A DNA stretch of 64,000 nucleotides from Anderseniella sp. Alg231-50 (GCF_900149695.1 NZ_LT703004.1:640522-704521), one strand, 5' to 3'; positions 9,255 through 18,165 are shown, counted from the first letter of the stretch. The notes: a model not told the origin generated them from the letters alone. Numbers and translations are program-made.

Positions 9255-9504
9255 ACTCACAACTTTCTGAGTCACGTCGATCTATCCTGAAACTGAGAAT
9301 AGGTGACATGACGGATAGAGGCGAGAGGTTTGTTCAGCAAACACACGGCAAACCCGTCCAGATTCCGGCACCCGGGAACAAGGGCAAGACACTAAGTTGC
9401 GGCGAACAATTCGCATGGCGGGCAAACGGGGACAGTGGATGTCGATCCACCGTCCCTTCTTGAAATCCGCACGAATATGGCCTGCCGGCGATTCGTGACG
9501 ATCC

Positions 9505-10032
9505 CTAACTCGCCGACGGTTCGAATGTCAGGGCAAGGCCATTGAGGCAGTGGCGTTTACCGGTAGGGGCCGGACCATCATCGAAAATATGACCGAAGTG
9601 TCCGCCGCAGCGGCGACAGTGCACCTCGGTGCGCGTCGAGAAGAAGGTGTTGTCAGGCCGGGTCCCGACAGCGTTCTCCAGCGCATCCCAGAAACTGGGC
9701 CAGCCGGTCTTGCTGTCGTATTTTGTCTCGGCGCTGTACACCGCCAGATTACATCCGGCACAATGATAATTGCCGGCGCGCTTTTCTTTCAGAAGCGGAC
9801 TGGAATATCGCTTCTCGGTCGCCTCTTCGCGCAGGACGGCAAACTGTTCCTTGGTGAGCAGCTGCTTCCATTCCTGCGGGGTGCGCACGATTTCAAACTG
9901 CTGTGCCCCGGTGTTTGCGCGGGCGACCCGCGTCACGCCACTGACCATGACAAGGCCGGCAGTCGCCACCGTCCATGCAAATACACTTTCTTGCAGGAAA
10001 TGGCGGCGGTTGATGGAGGTTTTGTCTTTCAT
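9505..10032 (-). CDS. msrB: Tat-exported peptide-methionine (R)-S-oxide reductase MsrB
   Basis: 175 residues. The N-terminus INRRHFLQ followed by a hydrophobic stretch and ARAN is a Tat signal, so the enzyme should act in the periplasm. The catalytic domain has both zinc pairs (Cys91/Cys94 in CAGC; Cys139/Cys142 in CRRCGGH) and the active-site Cys162 in RHCLNG. It reduces the R form of methionine sulfoxide in proteins. It is the last gene of a sigma / anti-sigma / fasciclin / msrB row on the same strand, which fits regulation by envelope oxidative stress. The recycling Cys and reductant are not evident here. Confidence 0.93.
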   Translation of the reverse strand: MKDKTSINRRHFLQESVFAWTVATAGLVMVSGVTRVARANTGAQQFEIVRTPQEWKQLLTKEQFAVLREEATEKRYSSPLLKEKRAGNYHCAGCNLAVYSAETKYDSKTGWPSFWDALENAVGTRPDNTFFSTRTEVHCRRCGGHFGHIFDDGPAPTGKRHCLNGLALTFEPSAS

Positions 10033-10077
10033 TTTGTTATACCTTTGAATCAGGAACTGGCCCTTAAGTGCTTGAAA

Positions 10078-10107
10078 TACGGGCCTACCTTGGTCGGCAG
10101 GCCCGTA
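10078..10107 (-). terminator. Hairpin between fasciclin gene and msrB
   Basis: Perfect 9-base inverted repeat (TACGGGCCT / AGGCCCGTA) with a 12-base loop, followed in the minus direction by TTTC. It probably attenuates transcription from the fasciclin gene into msrB. Confidence 0.5.
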
Positions 10108-10123
10108 CTTCGCTCATCCCGGA

Positions 10124-10684
10124 TTAACGAGGAACCAGAACATGGTCGACCACGTGAATGACGCCGTTTGACTGGTTTACATCCGCAATAGTGATCTTCG
10201 ACGCGCCGCCGCTTTCATCAAACAGGTACAGGGCCTTGCCCTTGATAACGGCGGTGAGCGCATCACCGCTTACGGCCTGCATGTTGTACCGGCCGCCATT
10301 GGCCTTCGCCTTGCGCACCAGGTCCGAGGCAGACATCTTTCCGGCCACCACATGGGCCGTCAGGACCTTGGTCAGCTGGTCCTTGTTTTCCGGCTTGAGC
10401 AATGTGTCGACCGTGCCCGCAGGCAGTTTTTCAAAACCCATATTCACCGGCGCGAAAACCGTGAACGGACCGGGGCTGGCCAGGGTTTCCACGAGACCTG
10501 CCGCCTTAACAGCGGCCACCAGGGTCGTGTGATCCTTCGAGTTGACCGCGTTCTCGACGATGTTCTTGCTTTCGAACATCGGCGCGCCGCCAACTTCGGG
10601 ATTGGCAAGCGAGATGCTTGCTGACATGGCCAGCCCGGTTGCAAGGGCAGCGACGGAGGAGAGGATTTTCGTAGGTTTAGACAT
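10124..10684 (-). CDS. Secreted fasciclin (FAS1) domain protein
   Basis: 186 residues with a Sec signal peptide ending near SLAN. The mature protein is a single FAS1 domain: IVENAVNSKDHTTLVAAVKAAGLVETL, GPFTVFAPVNMGFEKLPAGTVDTLL and the C-terminal H2-like motif NGVIHVVDHVLVPR. FAS1 domains mediate adhesion or bind lipids and terpenoids. Bacterial members are frequent partners of ECF sigma / anti-sigma pairs, which is the arrangement here. No lipobox Cys is present, so it is probably soluble in the periplasm. Confidence 0.92.
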   Translation of the reverse strand: MSKPTKILSSVAALATGLAMSASISLANPEVGGAPMFESKNIVENAVNSKDHTTLVAAVKAAGLVETLASPGPFTVFAPVNMGFEKLPAGTVDTLLKPENKDQLTKVLTAHVVAGKMSASDLVRKAKANGGRYNMQAVSGDALTAVIKGKALYLFDESGGASKITIADVNQSNGVIHVVDHVLVPR

Positions 10685-10731
10685 TGGAGGGTATCCTTGT
10701 TGTTAATGCTTGTCCCTTTGGACACGAGCAG

Positions 10732-10759
10732 TAACGAGGAGGCTCCGGAATAAGTTTCA
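10732..10759 (-). promoter_or_regulatory. Possible ECF-type promoter for the fasciclin gene
   Basis: On the minus strand TGAAAC (10759-10754) and TCGTTA (10737-10732) are separated by 16 bases, about 50 bases before the fasciclin start. The layout resembles ECF-sigma promoters (GAAC-type -35, CGTT-type -10). It would let the sigma factor encoded just upstream drive fasciclin and msrB. This is pattern reading only; no second copy was found before the sigma gene itself. Confidence 0.3.
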
Positions 10760-10794
10760 AACCATAGAAAAAAAGAATCGCACCTGCTGAATTT

Positions 10795-11508
10795 CTATAG
10801 CGGTTGCAGCTTGCCAGTGGCGATAACCGGGCCTGTCGGCGCCCCGGTCGGTGATCCGCCGGCCGGTTCCAGGCTGACGGCAAGGGTGATGCCGTCACCC
10901 AGCACAGACCGGTTCTGCTTGCTGACCGCCAGGTTTCCCGATCCGGCCTGTGCCAGCAGGCCAAGCGATCTCGGCACGCCATCGTCGGGTATCAGCCAAA
11001 GTTCCGGCACCCGGTTGTCTGCCCCATCACCGGCAGACGTGCGCACAAACAAGGCGCCGGTCTCAGGATCAAACCGTGCAATGAAGGCAGGCGCCTCACC
11101 CTTCGCGGTGAGCGTGGCAATGAGCGGCTTGCCTTCCTCCTGCGGGCTGGTGAATATGCCGATGCCCGGCAGGAACAGCAAGGCAGCCAAAGCAGCGGTT
11201 GCCAGTCCGGCACTCACGCCGGACAGGCCGCGCCAGAAAGCCAGGCTGTCCCACAAGCTGTTTGTCTGTCCTGCTGTTTCACCGGAAGTCCGGGTTTCAA
11301 TTTTTTCCCAGACGGCGGCGGGTGGAGCAACAGGCGCCACGTCTTTCAGCATCGGCGTCAGTTGTTGCTGCCAGTCCTCAACCGCCTTGCGGAACACAGG
11401 ATCACCATCAACACGCTGCTCTGCCAGGCGCAGGTCGTCATGTTCAAGCACGCCGAGCGCATACTCGGCGGCCAGCCATTTGTCTTTGTCGTTCAGTTCC
11501 TGTGTCAT
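10795..11508 (-). CDS. Anti-sigma factor, RskA/ChrL-like membrane protein
   Basis: 237 residues from ATG 11508, whose ATGA overlaps the stop of the sigma gene. The N-terminal region (LAAEYALGVLEHDDLRLAEQRVDGDPVFRKAVEDWQQQLTPML) is the usual short sigma-binding domain of RskA-type proteins. It is followed by one transmembrane helix near residues 98-118 and a C-terminal extracytoplasmic RskA domain with ELWLIPDDGVPRSLGLL. It should hold the sigma factor at the membrane until a periplasmic signal releases it. No zinc HxxxCxxC motif is seen. Confidence 0.9.
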   Translation of the reverse strand: MTQELNDKDKWLAAEYALGVLEHDDLRLAEQRVDGDPVFRKAVEDWQQQLTPMLKDVAPVAPPAAVWEKIETRTSGETAGQTNSLWDSLAFWRGLSGVSAGLATAALAALLFLPGIGIFTSPQEEGKPLIATLTAKGEAPAFIARFDPETGALFVRTSAGDGADNRVPELWLIPDDGVPRSLGLLAQAGSGNLAVSKQNRSVLGDGITLAVSLEPAGGSPTGAPTGPVIATGKLQPL

Positions 11509-12047
11509 CGGTTCATACAATCTCTCAAGGACAGCAAGCCGCGCCGGATCCATGTCCTGACCGTGTTGAGCGGCGCCTGAAGTTCATCTGCGGCTTCCTG
11601 GTAGGACCAGCCGGACAGATAGGTTCGCCTGATCGCCGCAGCGTGCTTTGCATCCAGTTCATCAAGGCAGTTGTTTATCCGGTGCGTTTCGTCCTTTGCC
11701 AGCATGGCGTTTTCCGGAGATGGGGCATCATCTGCAATATCCGGTATTTCATCGGTGTTATCACTTGCCGGCCGGCGGCTGCGATATCGGTCAATTGCCT
11801 GATTTCGGGCGATGGATGCCAGCCACGCAATCGCACTGGCCTGCCCGGTTGAAAACCTGTCTGCCTTGTTCCAGATCTTTACATATACCTCCTGCAACAC
11901 GTCTTCTGCATCTGCTCGATCCTTCAAGATACGAAGACAGATCCCAAAAAGTTTCGCTGAAGTAAGGTCATAGAGCAGTCTGAACGCATCACGATCCTTC
12001 AAGACAACGCGAGCGATCAGCTTATCAATGTCTGCAGATGTGCTCAT
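11505..12047 (-). CDS. ECF RNA polymerase sigma factor, SigK-like
   Basis: 180 residues from ATG 12047; a GTG at 12137 would add 30 residues unlike the family. Region 2 is present as FRLLYDLTSAKLFGICLRILKDRADAEDVLQEVYVKIW, with the ASAIAWLASIARNQAIDRYR segment. Region 4 is AAIRRTYLSGWSYQEAADELQAPLNTVRTWIRRGLLSLRDCM. It overlaps its anti-sigma gene by 4 bases. Together with the downstream fasciclin and MsrB genes it forms a regulated envelope-stress unit of the SigK/RskA type. Confidence 0.92.
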   Translation of the reverse strand: MSTSADIDKLIARVVLKDRDAFRLLYDLTSAKLFGICLRILKDRADAEDVLQEVYVKIWNKADRFSTGQASAIAWLASIARNQAIDRYRSRRPASDNTDEIPDIADDAPSPENAMLAKDETHRINNCLDELDAKHAAAIRRTYLSGWSYQEAADELQAPLNTVRTWIRRGLLSLRDCMNR

Positions 12048-12298
12048 ATGGCGATGCTCAAACCACTCGTCCAACCCTGTTCCACCAGCATGTATCGCGC
12101 CGCGCCATTGGTCAATCAATGCGAACCAGTCCGACACTCATTGCAAACAATCCTGCGTCCTGCTGTGCCGGCATTAAGGAACAGCTCGCCTTCCGGTGCC
12201 AGAAAATCAATCCGCGGACATTGACAGTGTTGCACTGGTGAAAGACGTTTGCTGGAAGAGATCAATTCACCTGACAATCTCCAACCCAGGAGGCGTTA

Positions 12299-12748
12299 AT
12301 GACCGTTTCGATACGGCGACTTGAGGAAGCAGACCGCAGCAGATGGCAGGCACTGTTCCAGGGCTATTTTGAATTTTATCAGGTCGACGTGCCGGAAAAC
12401 GGATTTGACCGGGTCTGGAACTGGATATTCGATCCACACAACGACTTCTGGTGCGACCTGGCGATCAGGGGAGACGGCAGGACCATCGGCTTCGTCCATT
12501 ATCAGCTCTGGCACAGCACACTGACCGCAGGCATGGCATGTTACATGGCGGACCTGTTCGTCGAGCCGGCGGAGCGAGGCTCCGGTGCAGGGCGCCTGCT
12601 GGTTGACAACGTTGTGGCTTTCGCACGAGACAAGGGCCTGTCGTCTGTGGACTGGCTGACACAGGACAGCAATTATGCCGGCCGGCACCTGTACGACACA
12701 TACCAGCCAAAATCGGACTTCGTCTTCTACACAGTGGCAACCGGATAG
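12299..12748 (+). CDS. GNAT-family N-acetyltransferase
   Basis: 149 residues with AGGAGG 7 bases before the ATG. The acetyl-CoA binding core is visible as ACYMADLFVEPAERGSGAGRLLVDNVVAFARDKG (motif A, R/Q-x2-G-x-G/A), followed by LTQDSNYAGRHLYDTY. The substrate is unknown. It is the first gene of a row with the selenium-binding protein 10 bases downstream, so the two share a message. Confidence 0.88.
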   Translation: MTVSIRRLEEADRSRWQALFQGYFEFYQVDVPENGFDRVWNWIFDPHNDFWCDLAIRGDGRTIGFVHYQLWHSTLTAGMACYMADLFVEPAERGSGAGRLLVDNVVAFARDKGLSSVDWLTQDSNYAGRHLYDTYQPKSDFVFYTVATG

Positions 12749-12758
12749 GAATTCACCC

Positions 12759-14108
12759 ATGAAATGTTGCGGCCCCGGCTATGCCTCACCAGCCGAAGCG
12801 ATGCAGGCACCCCGAGAAAACCTGCTCTATACCATCGCAATCTATACTGGCACCGGCATTCAGAAGCCCGACTATCTGTGCACCATTGACGCCGATCCCG
12901 ACAGCGACACATACAGCCAGGTGATCTCGCGGCTGGAAATGCCGGGCATTGGCGATGAACTGCATCACATGGGCTGGAACGCGTGCTCGTCATGCCATGG
13001 CGATGCAGGCATGGAACGCAAGTACATGATTGTGCCGGGCGTGCGCTCCTCCAACCTGCATATCGTCGACTGCGCCACAGACCCGCGCAATCCGGCACTG
13101 TTCAAGGTCATCGAGGGATCTGAGATCAAGGCGAAGACCAATCTTTCAGCCCCGCACACGATCCATTGCCTGGGTTCTGAAATCATCATCTCCATGTTGG
13201 GCGATGCGCAAGGCAATGCACCGGGCGGCTACCTGCATCTGGACAAGGAGTTCAACATTCTCGGGCGCTGGGAAAACTCCATGGGCGACATCAAGTTCGG
13301 CTATGACTTCTGGTATCAACCGCGCCACAATGTGATGGTGTCCTCGGAATGGGCGGCACCCAACACTTTCATGCCGGGTTTCGATCTGGAAGAAGTCGGG
13401 CACCTGAAGTACGGGCGCGAGATCCACTTCTGGGATTTCGAGAAAAAGACACCAAAGCAGACCATGTACCTGGGCGAAGACGGGTTGATCCCGCTGGAGG
13501 TGCGCTTTCACCACGATCCGGCCTCGTCGCACGGGTTCGTCGGCGCGGCCCTGTCGGCCAACATCATTCACTGGTGGAAAGATACAGCCGGTGAATGGCA
13601 GTGGGAAAAAATCATCGACGTGGAAAACGAGCCGCATCCGGAATGGCCGATCCCGGTGCCGGGTGTAATCTCGGTCATCCTGTTGTCCATGGACGACCGC
13701 TTTCTGTATTTCTGCAACTGGCTGCACGGCGATATCCGCCAGTACGACATATCCGACCCGCACAACCCGAAGCTCACCGGCCGGGTCTGGATGGGTGGAC
13801 TGCTGGGGCGTGCACCACAAGTCAACGGCGTGAACGTCACCGGCGGACCGCAGATGATCCAGCTGTCACTGGACGGCAAGCGGCTTTACGTGACCACCTC
13901 TTTGTTTTCCACCTGGGACAATCAGTTCTATCCCGACATCCGGACAAATGGCGGCTGCATGCTGATGGTGAATTGCGACACCGAAACCGGCGGCATGGAG
14001 ATTGACCCCGACTTCGTGGTTGATTTCGGCAAGGAACCCAACGGTCCCAGCCGCTGCCATGAAACCCGCTATCCCGGCGGCGACTGCACCAGCGATATAT
14101 GGCTTTAA
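12759..14108 (+). CDS. Selenium-binding protein / methanethiol oxidase family (SBP56)
   Basis: 449 residues from ATG 12759 with ATAGGA just upstream. Family signatures run through the protein: MKCCGPGYASPAEA at the N-terminus, LCTIDADPDS, HHMGWNACSSCHGD, HTIHCLGSE, FGYDFWYQPRHN.M.SSEW, and RLYVTTSLFSTWDNQFYP. SBP56 members form a seven-bladed propeller; characterised bacterial members oxidise methanethiol to formaldehyde, H2S and H2O2, using copper. The mauG and senC neighbours often seen with mtoX are absent; instead a 2Fe-2S ferredoxin follows. No signal peptide is visible. Confidence 0.9.
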   Translation: MKCCGPGYASPAEAMQAPRENLLYTIAIYTGTGIQKPDYLCTIDADPDSDTYSQVISRLEMPGIGDELHHMGWNACSSCHGDAGMERKYMIVPGVRSSNLHIVDCATDPRNPALFKVIEGSEIKAKTNLSAPHTIHCLGSEIIISMLGDAQGNAPGGYLHLDKEFNILGRWENSMGDIKFGYDFWYQPRHNVMVSSEWAAPNTFMPGFDLEEVGHLKYGREIHFWDFEKKTPKQTMYLGEDGLIPLEVRFHHDPASSHGFVGAALSANIIHWWKDTAGEWQWEKIIDVENEPHPEWPIPVPGVISVILLSMDDRFLYFCNWLHGDIRQYDISDPHNPKLTGRVWMGGLLGRAPQVNGVNVTGGPQMIQLSLDGKRLYVTTSLFSTWDNQFYPDIRTNGGCMLMVNCDTETGGMEIDPDFVVDFGKEPNGPSRCHETRYPGGDCTSDIWL

Positions 14109-14136
14109 GACCAGGACCCAGGAGCACATTGCAAAA

Positions 14137-14520
14137 GTGACCACCCACACGATCACCATCGCCAACCGTAACGGCGCGACCTACGAGGTCGATGCGAGGA
14201 AGCCCCTGCTCGACAGCCTGCGCGCCCAGGGCGTCGACCTGCCCTATGGCTGCAAGTATGGCGGCTGCATCACCTGTGCCGCCAGACTGATCGAGGGCGA
14301 GGTCAGCCAGAGCGCACAGGTCGCCCTCAACAACCGGCAAATCGCCGACGGCTATGTCATCTTGTGCGTGGCGCGCGCCAAAAGCGACTGCACGTTCGAC
14401 ATCGGGGTGGAAAGTCATGACAAGCTCTATCGCAACCCCTTCCTGGACCCGCTCAAGCCGCACGAACTGAAGGCGGATATCGCAACACCGTTAAAACAAG
14501 CTCGCAAGGACACCTTATGA
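14137..14520 (+). CDS. 2Fe-2S plant-type ferredoxin
   Basis: About 127 residues from GTG 14137, which has AGGAG 12 bases upstream; a longer reading frame exists upstream but overlaps the SBP56 gene out of register. The cluster motif is LPYGCKYGGCITCAARLI with the fourth Cys in YVILCVA, a standard Cys-x4-Cys-x2-Cys...Cys plant-type set. It should carry electrons in the cytoplasm. It lies 28 bases after the SBP56 gene and overlaps the next gene by ATGA, so the three are one operon. The electron partner is unknown. Confidence 0.85.
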   Translation: MTTHTITIANRNGATYEVDARKPLLDSLRAQGVDLPYGCKYGGCITCAARLIEGEVSQSAQVALNNRQIADGYVILCVARAKSDCTFDIGVESHDKLYRNPFLDPLKPHELKADIATPLKQARKDTL

Positions 14521-14993
14521 CCAGCCTTGATGGCTTAAGCCATACCGACCACGACCAGCCTTACAGCGACGACTATCTGCAGACGATCCTGAAGTCGGTG
14601 AAGACCATCGCCATGGTCGGTGCCAGTCCCGACAAGACCAAGTTCAGCTATGGGGTGCTGCGCGTGCTGCACGAAACCGGTTATGACATGATTCCGGTCA
14701 ATCCGCGGCCGGGCCTGACCGAAATCCGCGGCATTAAAGTCTACCCCGACCTGGATTCGATCGACCGGCCGGTGGACATGGTCGAGGTTTTCCGCCGGGC
14801 AGAGGACCTGCCGGAGATCGCCAGGCAGGCCGTCGCCATCAATGCCAGGGTGCTGTGGGGCCAGATCGGTGTCACGCACCCTGAAGCCGCAAAAATTGCC
14901 GAAGCGGCCGGCATGAAAGTCGTCATGGACCGGTGCCCGAAAATCGAACTGTTCCGGCCGTTCTGGAAACCGAAGCTGCATCTTGGAATTTGA
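14517..14993 (+). CDS. CoA-binding Rossmann-fold protein (YccU-like)
   Basis: 158 residues. The N-terminal segment IAMVGASPDKTKFSYGVLRVLHETGYDMIPVNPRP is the CoA-binding domain seen in YccU-type single-domain proteins, and VLWGQIGVTHPEAAKIAEAAGMKVVMDRCPKIE closes the fold. Members bind CoA, with no settled enzymatic role. It shares an ATGA overlap with the ferredoxin gene. Confidence 0.88.
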   Translation: MTSLDGLSHTDHDQPYSDDYLQTILKSVKTIAMVGASPDKTKFSYGVLRVLHETGYDMIPVNPRPGLTEIRGIKVYPDLDSIDRPVDMVEVFRRAEDLPEIARQAVAINARVLWGQIGVTHPEAAKIAEAAGMKVVMDRCPKIELFRPFWKPKLHLGI

Positions 14994-15030
14994 GCGCACC
15001 GTCAGCGGCCAACGCTGCATCTTTGCCGGT

Positions 15031-15975
15031 TCAAGTCTCAGGCGGTTTCCGGCGCAGACCTGTCAGTGCCTTCTGCATGGCAACAATCATGGCATCGCGC
15101 TCATTTGACAGCTGGTCGACGCTCGCCTGCCCTGCTTCAGCAGCAACACCGCTTACCAGTTGCCCGGCCAGGTCTTCGTTGAGATGCAGAACACCCAGGT
15201 CATCCCACCAGCGGTTGAAGCTGTCGGTATAACGTTCGCAGAACGATGACAGGCCCCCTTCTCCCGCCCCCAGATGGAACAACATGGTCGGCCCCATCGC
15301 CGCCCAGCGCAAACCCGGACCCGCCCACATGGCGGTATCCACATCCTCCACGCTGGCAACCCCTTCCTTGATGAGATGAAGCGCCTCGCGCCACACGGCA
15401 GCCTGAAGCCGGTTTGCCACATGACCGGGCACTTCCTTGTTGACCCGAATGGTCACCTTGCCGACGCTGGCATAGAAGCGCTCTGCCGCTTCGACAACAT
15501 CATCAGCGGTTCTGGCATTGCCCATCACCTCCACAAGCGGGATGAGATGCGGTGGATTGAACGGGTGGCCAAGCACAAACCGCGACGGGTCTTTCCAACC
15601 CTGCTGCATTTCCGACAGGGTCAGCCCGGATGCGGATGTGGCAACCACCGCCCCGGTCTCCAGCGCGAGCTCGATCTCGCCGTAAAGGTCATGCTTCACC
15701 GGCAACCGTTCCGGCACACTTTCCTGCACGAACCCAGCACCGGCAACCGCATCAGCTGCCGAAACATGAAATGTAATGGCGTCCGGATCGCCACCTTTGA
15801 CGAGACCCAGCCCGTCAAGCATCGGCCACGCCGTATCGATGTATTCCCGGACTGCCTTTTCTGCATCTGCAGACGGGTCATAAACGGCAACGTTTCTGCC
15901 TGACGCAAGGAACAACGCGGCCCAGCTTGCACCGATAACGCCCGCGCCAAGAACGGCGGTATGTTTGAATTCCAT
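15031..15975 (-). CDS. 3-hydroxyacyl-CoA-dehydrogenase-fold enzyme, probable L-carnitine dehydrogenase
   Basis: 314 residues from ATG 15975. An N-terminal NAD site VLGAGVIGASWAALFLASG is followed by the Ser/His/Asn region (ATSASGLTLSEMQQ, RFVLGHPFNPPHLIPLVEVM) and the helical domain with VANRLQAAVWREALHLIKEGVASVEDVD. The HPFNPPHLIPLVEV block and gene company (BKACE, Rieske QAC oxygenase, GATase1-AraC) match carnitine dehydrogenases, which oxidise carnitine to 3-dehydrocarnitine. No C-terminal thioesterase domain is fused. It is the last gene of the operon, 2 bases after the SDR stop. Another beta-hydroxy acid is possible. Confidence 0.78.
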   Translation of the reverse strand: MEFKHTAVLGAGVIGASWAALFLASGRNVAVYDPSADAEKAVREYIDTAWPMLDGLGLVKGGDPDAITFHVSAADAVAGAGFVQESVPERLPVKHDLYGEIELALETGAVVATSASGLTLSEMQQGWKDPSRFVLGHPFNPPHLIPLVEVMGNARTADDVVEAAERFYASVGKVTIRVNKEVPGHVANRLQAAVWREALHLIKEGVASVEDVDTAMWAGPGLRWAAMGPTMLFHLGAGEGGLSSFCERYTDSFNRWWDDLGVLHLNEDLAGQLVSGVAAEAGQASVDQLSNERDAMIVAMQKALTGLRRKPPET

Positions 15976-15977
15976 GG

Positions 15978-16736
15978 TCAAAACAGTCCCGGTTGGAGTG
16001 GTGAGGCGGCCGTCATGCCGCCATCGACGGTAAAGCACTGCCCGGACACATAGGCAGCCTCGTCAGATGCCAGCCAGCTGACCATGTTTGCAATGTCTTC
16101 AGGCTGGCCAAACCGGCCGACCGGATGACGGGCAAGCGCGTCGGCCATCGCGGCCTCAGGATCATCGGCGAGCGCAAATCCGTCTTCGGCCATTGCGGTC
16201 ATGATCCATCCCGGCAGGATGGCGTTGCAGCGAACCGCAGGCCCATGGTCGACGGCAATGGAGCGGGTCAGTGAATGCACAAACGCCTTCGATGCGTTGT
16301 AGAGAGCCATTGTCGGATCGGAAACCACGCCGGAAATGGAGCCGATGTTGATGATATTGCCGCCGCCGTCCTGCATCTGTGGCAGAACTGCCCGGCACAT
16401 GTTGAACACGCCGCGGCAGTTGACACCGATAACCAGGTCCCAGTCGTCATCGCTGCTGTCGGCAGCGGTCTTTTCCACCTGAACACCGGCATTGTTCACC
16501 AGCAGTGTGGCAGGCCCAAACCGGCTGATGGTCTCGGTTACTATTCGGGCAACATCATCGGGACACGACACATCGGCCTGCATCCAGCCTGCCGCGTCAG
16601 GAAACCCGTCCGGTTCTGCGCCTCGGCCACAGGCCATGACCTTCATGCCATCGTTCAACAACCGGTCGACGATTGCCCTGCCGATACCACGACCGCCGCC
16701 GGTTACAATCGCCACCTTGTCCACAAGCTTTGTCAT
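15978..16736 (-). CDS. SDR-family oxidoreductase (first of two in the operon)
   Basis: 252 residues from ATG 16736, which overlaps the stop of the aldehyde dehydrogenase gene (ATGA). Classical SDR layout: AIVTGGGRGIGRAIV cofactor loop, NNAGVQ, Ser of NIGSISG, YNASKAFVHSL (Tyr-x3-Lys), and a C-terminal FTVDGGMTA. It should be an NAD(P)-dependent alcohol/ketone oxidoreductase. Its substrate is presumably an intermediate of the quaternary-amine pathway encoded around it, but nothing in the sequence fixes this. Confidence 0.88.
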   Translation of the reverse strand: MTKLVDKVAIVTGGGRGIGRAIVDRLLNDGMKVMACGRGAEPDGFPDAAGWMQADVSCPDDVARIVTETISRFGPATLLVNNAGVQVEKTAADSSDDDWDLVIGVNCRGVFNMCRAVLPQMQDGGGNIINIGSISGVVSDPTMALYNASKAFVHSLTRSIAVDHGPAVRCNAILPGWIMTAMAEDGFALADDPEAAMADALARHPVGRFGQPEDIANMVSWLASDEAAYVSGQCFTVDGGMTAASPLQPGLF

Positions 16737-18154
16737 GCGTGCGCAATCATGACATGGCGAACGGACGTATAGGCATCCAGCGCATAAACCGACATGTCGC
16801 AACCGGTTCCCGAACCCTTCATCGCCGCCCATGGCATCTCAGGCGTGCCGACACCGTGTGTGTTGACCCATGTAAAGCCGTAGCGAAGCCGGCTGCTGAC
16901 CGCCATCGACCGGCCTGCATCCCTGGTCCAGACCGAAGAGGCAAGGCCATATCTTCCCCTGTTGGCAATTGCCACGGCTTCGTCCGCATCGGAAAACCGC
17001 GATATGGTGACAACCGGGCCAAACACTTCGTTGCAGGCAATTTCAGCATCATTGCCCACATTTGCCACAACGGTAGGCTGGTAGAAGTAGCCGGCTCCGT
17101 CCAGGGGCTTGCCGCCGGCAACGATCTCGCAATCGGCATCTGCCTGATCGACGAACGCGGCAACACGGTCGCGCTGAGCGGCTGAAACCAGCGGCCCCAT
17201 CTCGGTGCCGTCCGCTCTTTGCGCGCCAACCTTGATGGAGGAAACGGCAGTGCCAAGTTCTGCAACCAGTTTGTCGTAAATCCTTGTCTGGGCCATGATC
17301 CTGCAGGGCTGGGCACAGTCCTGGCCTGCGTTGAAGTAAGACCCGGCGCGGATAGTGTCGACAACCGCTTCGAGATCGGCGTCGTCAAACACGATCACCG
17401 GCGCCTTGCCGCCAAGCTCCAAATGCACATGGCGTATCTGGTTCGACGCTGCTCTCATCGCGGCCATGCCGGTGGCGGGAGATCCCGTGACGGTAATGGC
17501 TTCTGTTTCCGGCGCATTGATCAGCCGGTCGCCAATCGTCGGCCCGCGCCCGTGGATGACATTCAACACGCCTTTCGGCAAAATGCCTGCCATCAATTCC
17601 GCCGCCCGCAAAGTGGACAGCGGCGTCAGTTCAGACGGCTTCAAGACAATTGTGCATCCAGCAGCAATGGGTGCTGCCAGCTTCCATGCCGCCATCATCA
17701 AGGGATAGTTCCACGGCGCTATTGCAGCGACGGGACCAACCGGGTCACGGCGGATCATGCTGGTGTGACCTTCGACATATTCGCCTGCCGCAGAACCTGT
17801 CATGGTGCGTGCCGCTCCGGCAAAGAACCTGAACGTGTCTATGGTCAACGGCATCTCGTCTTCAAGCGCCGATGGCCATGGTTTTCCCACATCCATGCTT
17901 TCCAGTCCGGCAAGCTCTTCGGCATTTTGCTCAAGAACATCGGCAATCTGCAGCAACAGCGCCGATCTTGCTGCAGGCGTGCTGCGCGAAAAATTTTCAA
18001 ACGCTTCACAAGATGAGCGCACGGCCGCATCCACCTGCTCGGCACTGGCCTCCGGCACATTTGTGATTTCGTCGCCGGTTGCCGGATCGACAACGGATAT
18101 GGCGTCGCCGTCGCCAGCCACCATTTCACCATTGATCAGAAGCCTGGTCTGCAT
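16733..18154 (-). CDS. NAD-dependent aldehyde dehydrogenase (betaine/aminobutyraldehyde type)
   Basis: 473 residues with GAGGAGG before the ATG. All ALDH landmarks are present: APWNYPLMMAAWKLAPIAAG-like oxyanion/NAD region, LKPSELTPLS, the general base Glu246 in HLELGGKAP, catalytic Cys280 in GQDCAQPC, and EVFGPVVTI. The end (RYGFTWVNTHGVGTPEMPWAAMKGSGTG) resembles aminobutyraldehyde and betaine-aldehyde dehydrogenases. In this operon it probably oxidises trimethylamino-aldehydes (betaine aldehyde or 4-trimethylaminobutyraldehyde) or malic semialdehyde. The second Cys (284) near the active site is unusual but not unique. Confidence 0.87.
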   Translation of the reverse strand: MQTRLLINGEMVAGDGDAISVVDPATGDEITNVPEASAEQVDAAVRSSCEAFENFSRSTPAARSALLLQIADVLEQNAEELAGLESMDVGKPWPSALEDEMPLTIDTFRFFAGAARTMTGSAAGEYVEGHTSMIRRDPVGPVAAIAPWNYPLMMAAWKLAAPIAAGCTIVLKPSELTPLSTLRAAELMAGILPKGVLNVIHGRGPTIGDRLINAPETEAITVTGSPATGMAAMRAASNQIRHVHLELGGKAPVIVFDDADLEAVVDTIRAGSYFNAGQDCAQPCRIMAQTRIYDKLVAELGTAVSSIKVGAQRADGTEMGPLVSAAQRDRVAAFVDQADADCEIVAGGKPLDGAGYFYQPTVVANVGNDAEIACNEVFGPVVTISRFSDADEAVAIANRGRYGLASSVWTRDAGRSMAVSSRLRYGFTWVNTHGVGTPEMPWAAMKGSGTGCDMSVYALDAYTSVRHVMIAHA

Positions 18155-18165
18155 GCTCGCCTCCT

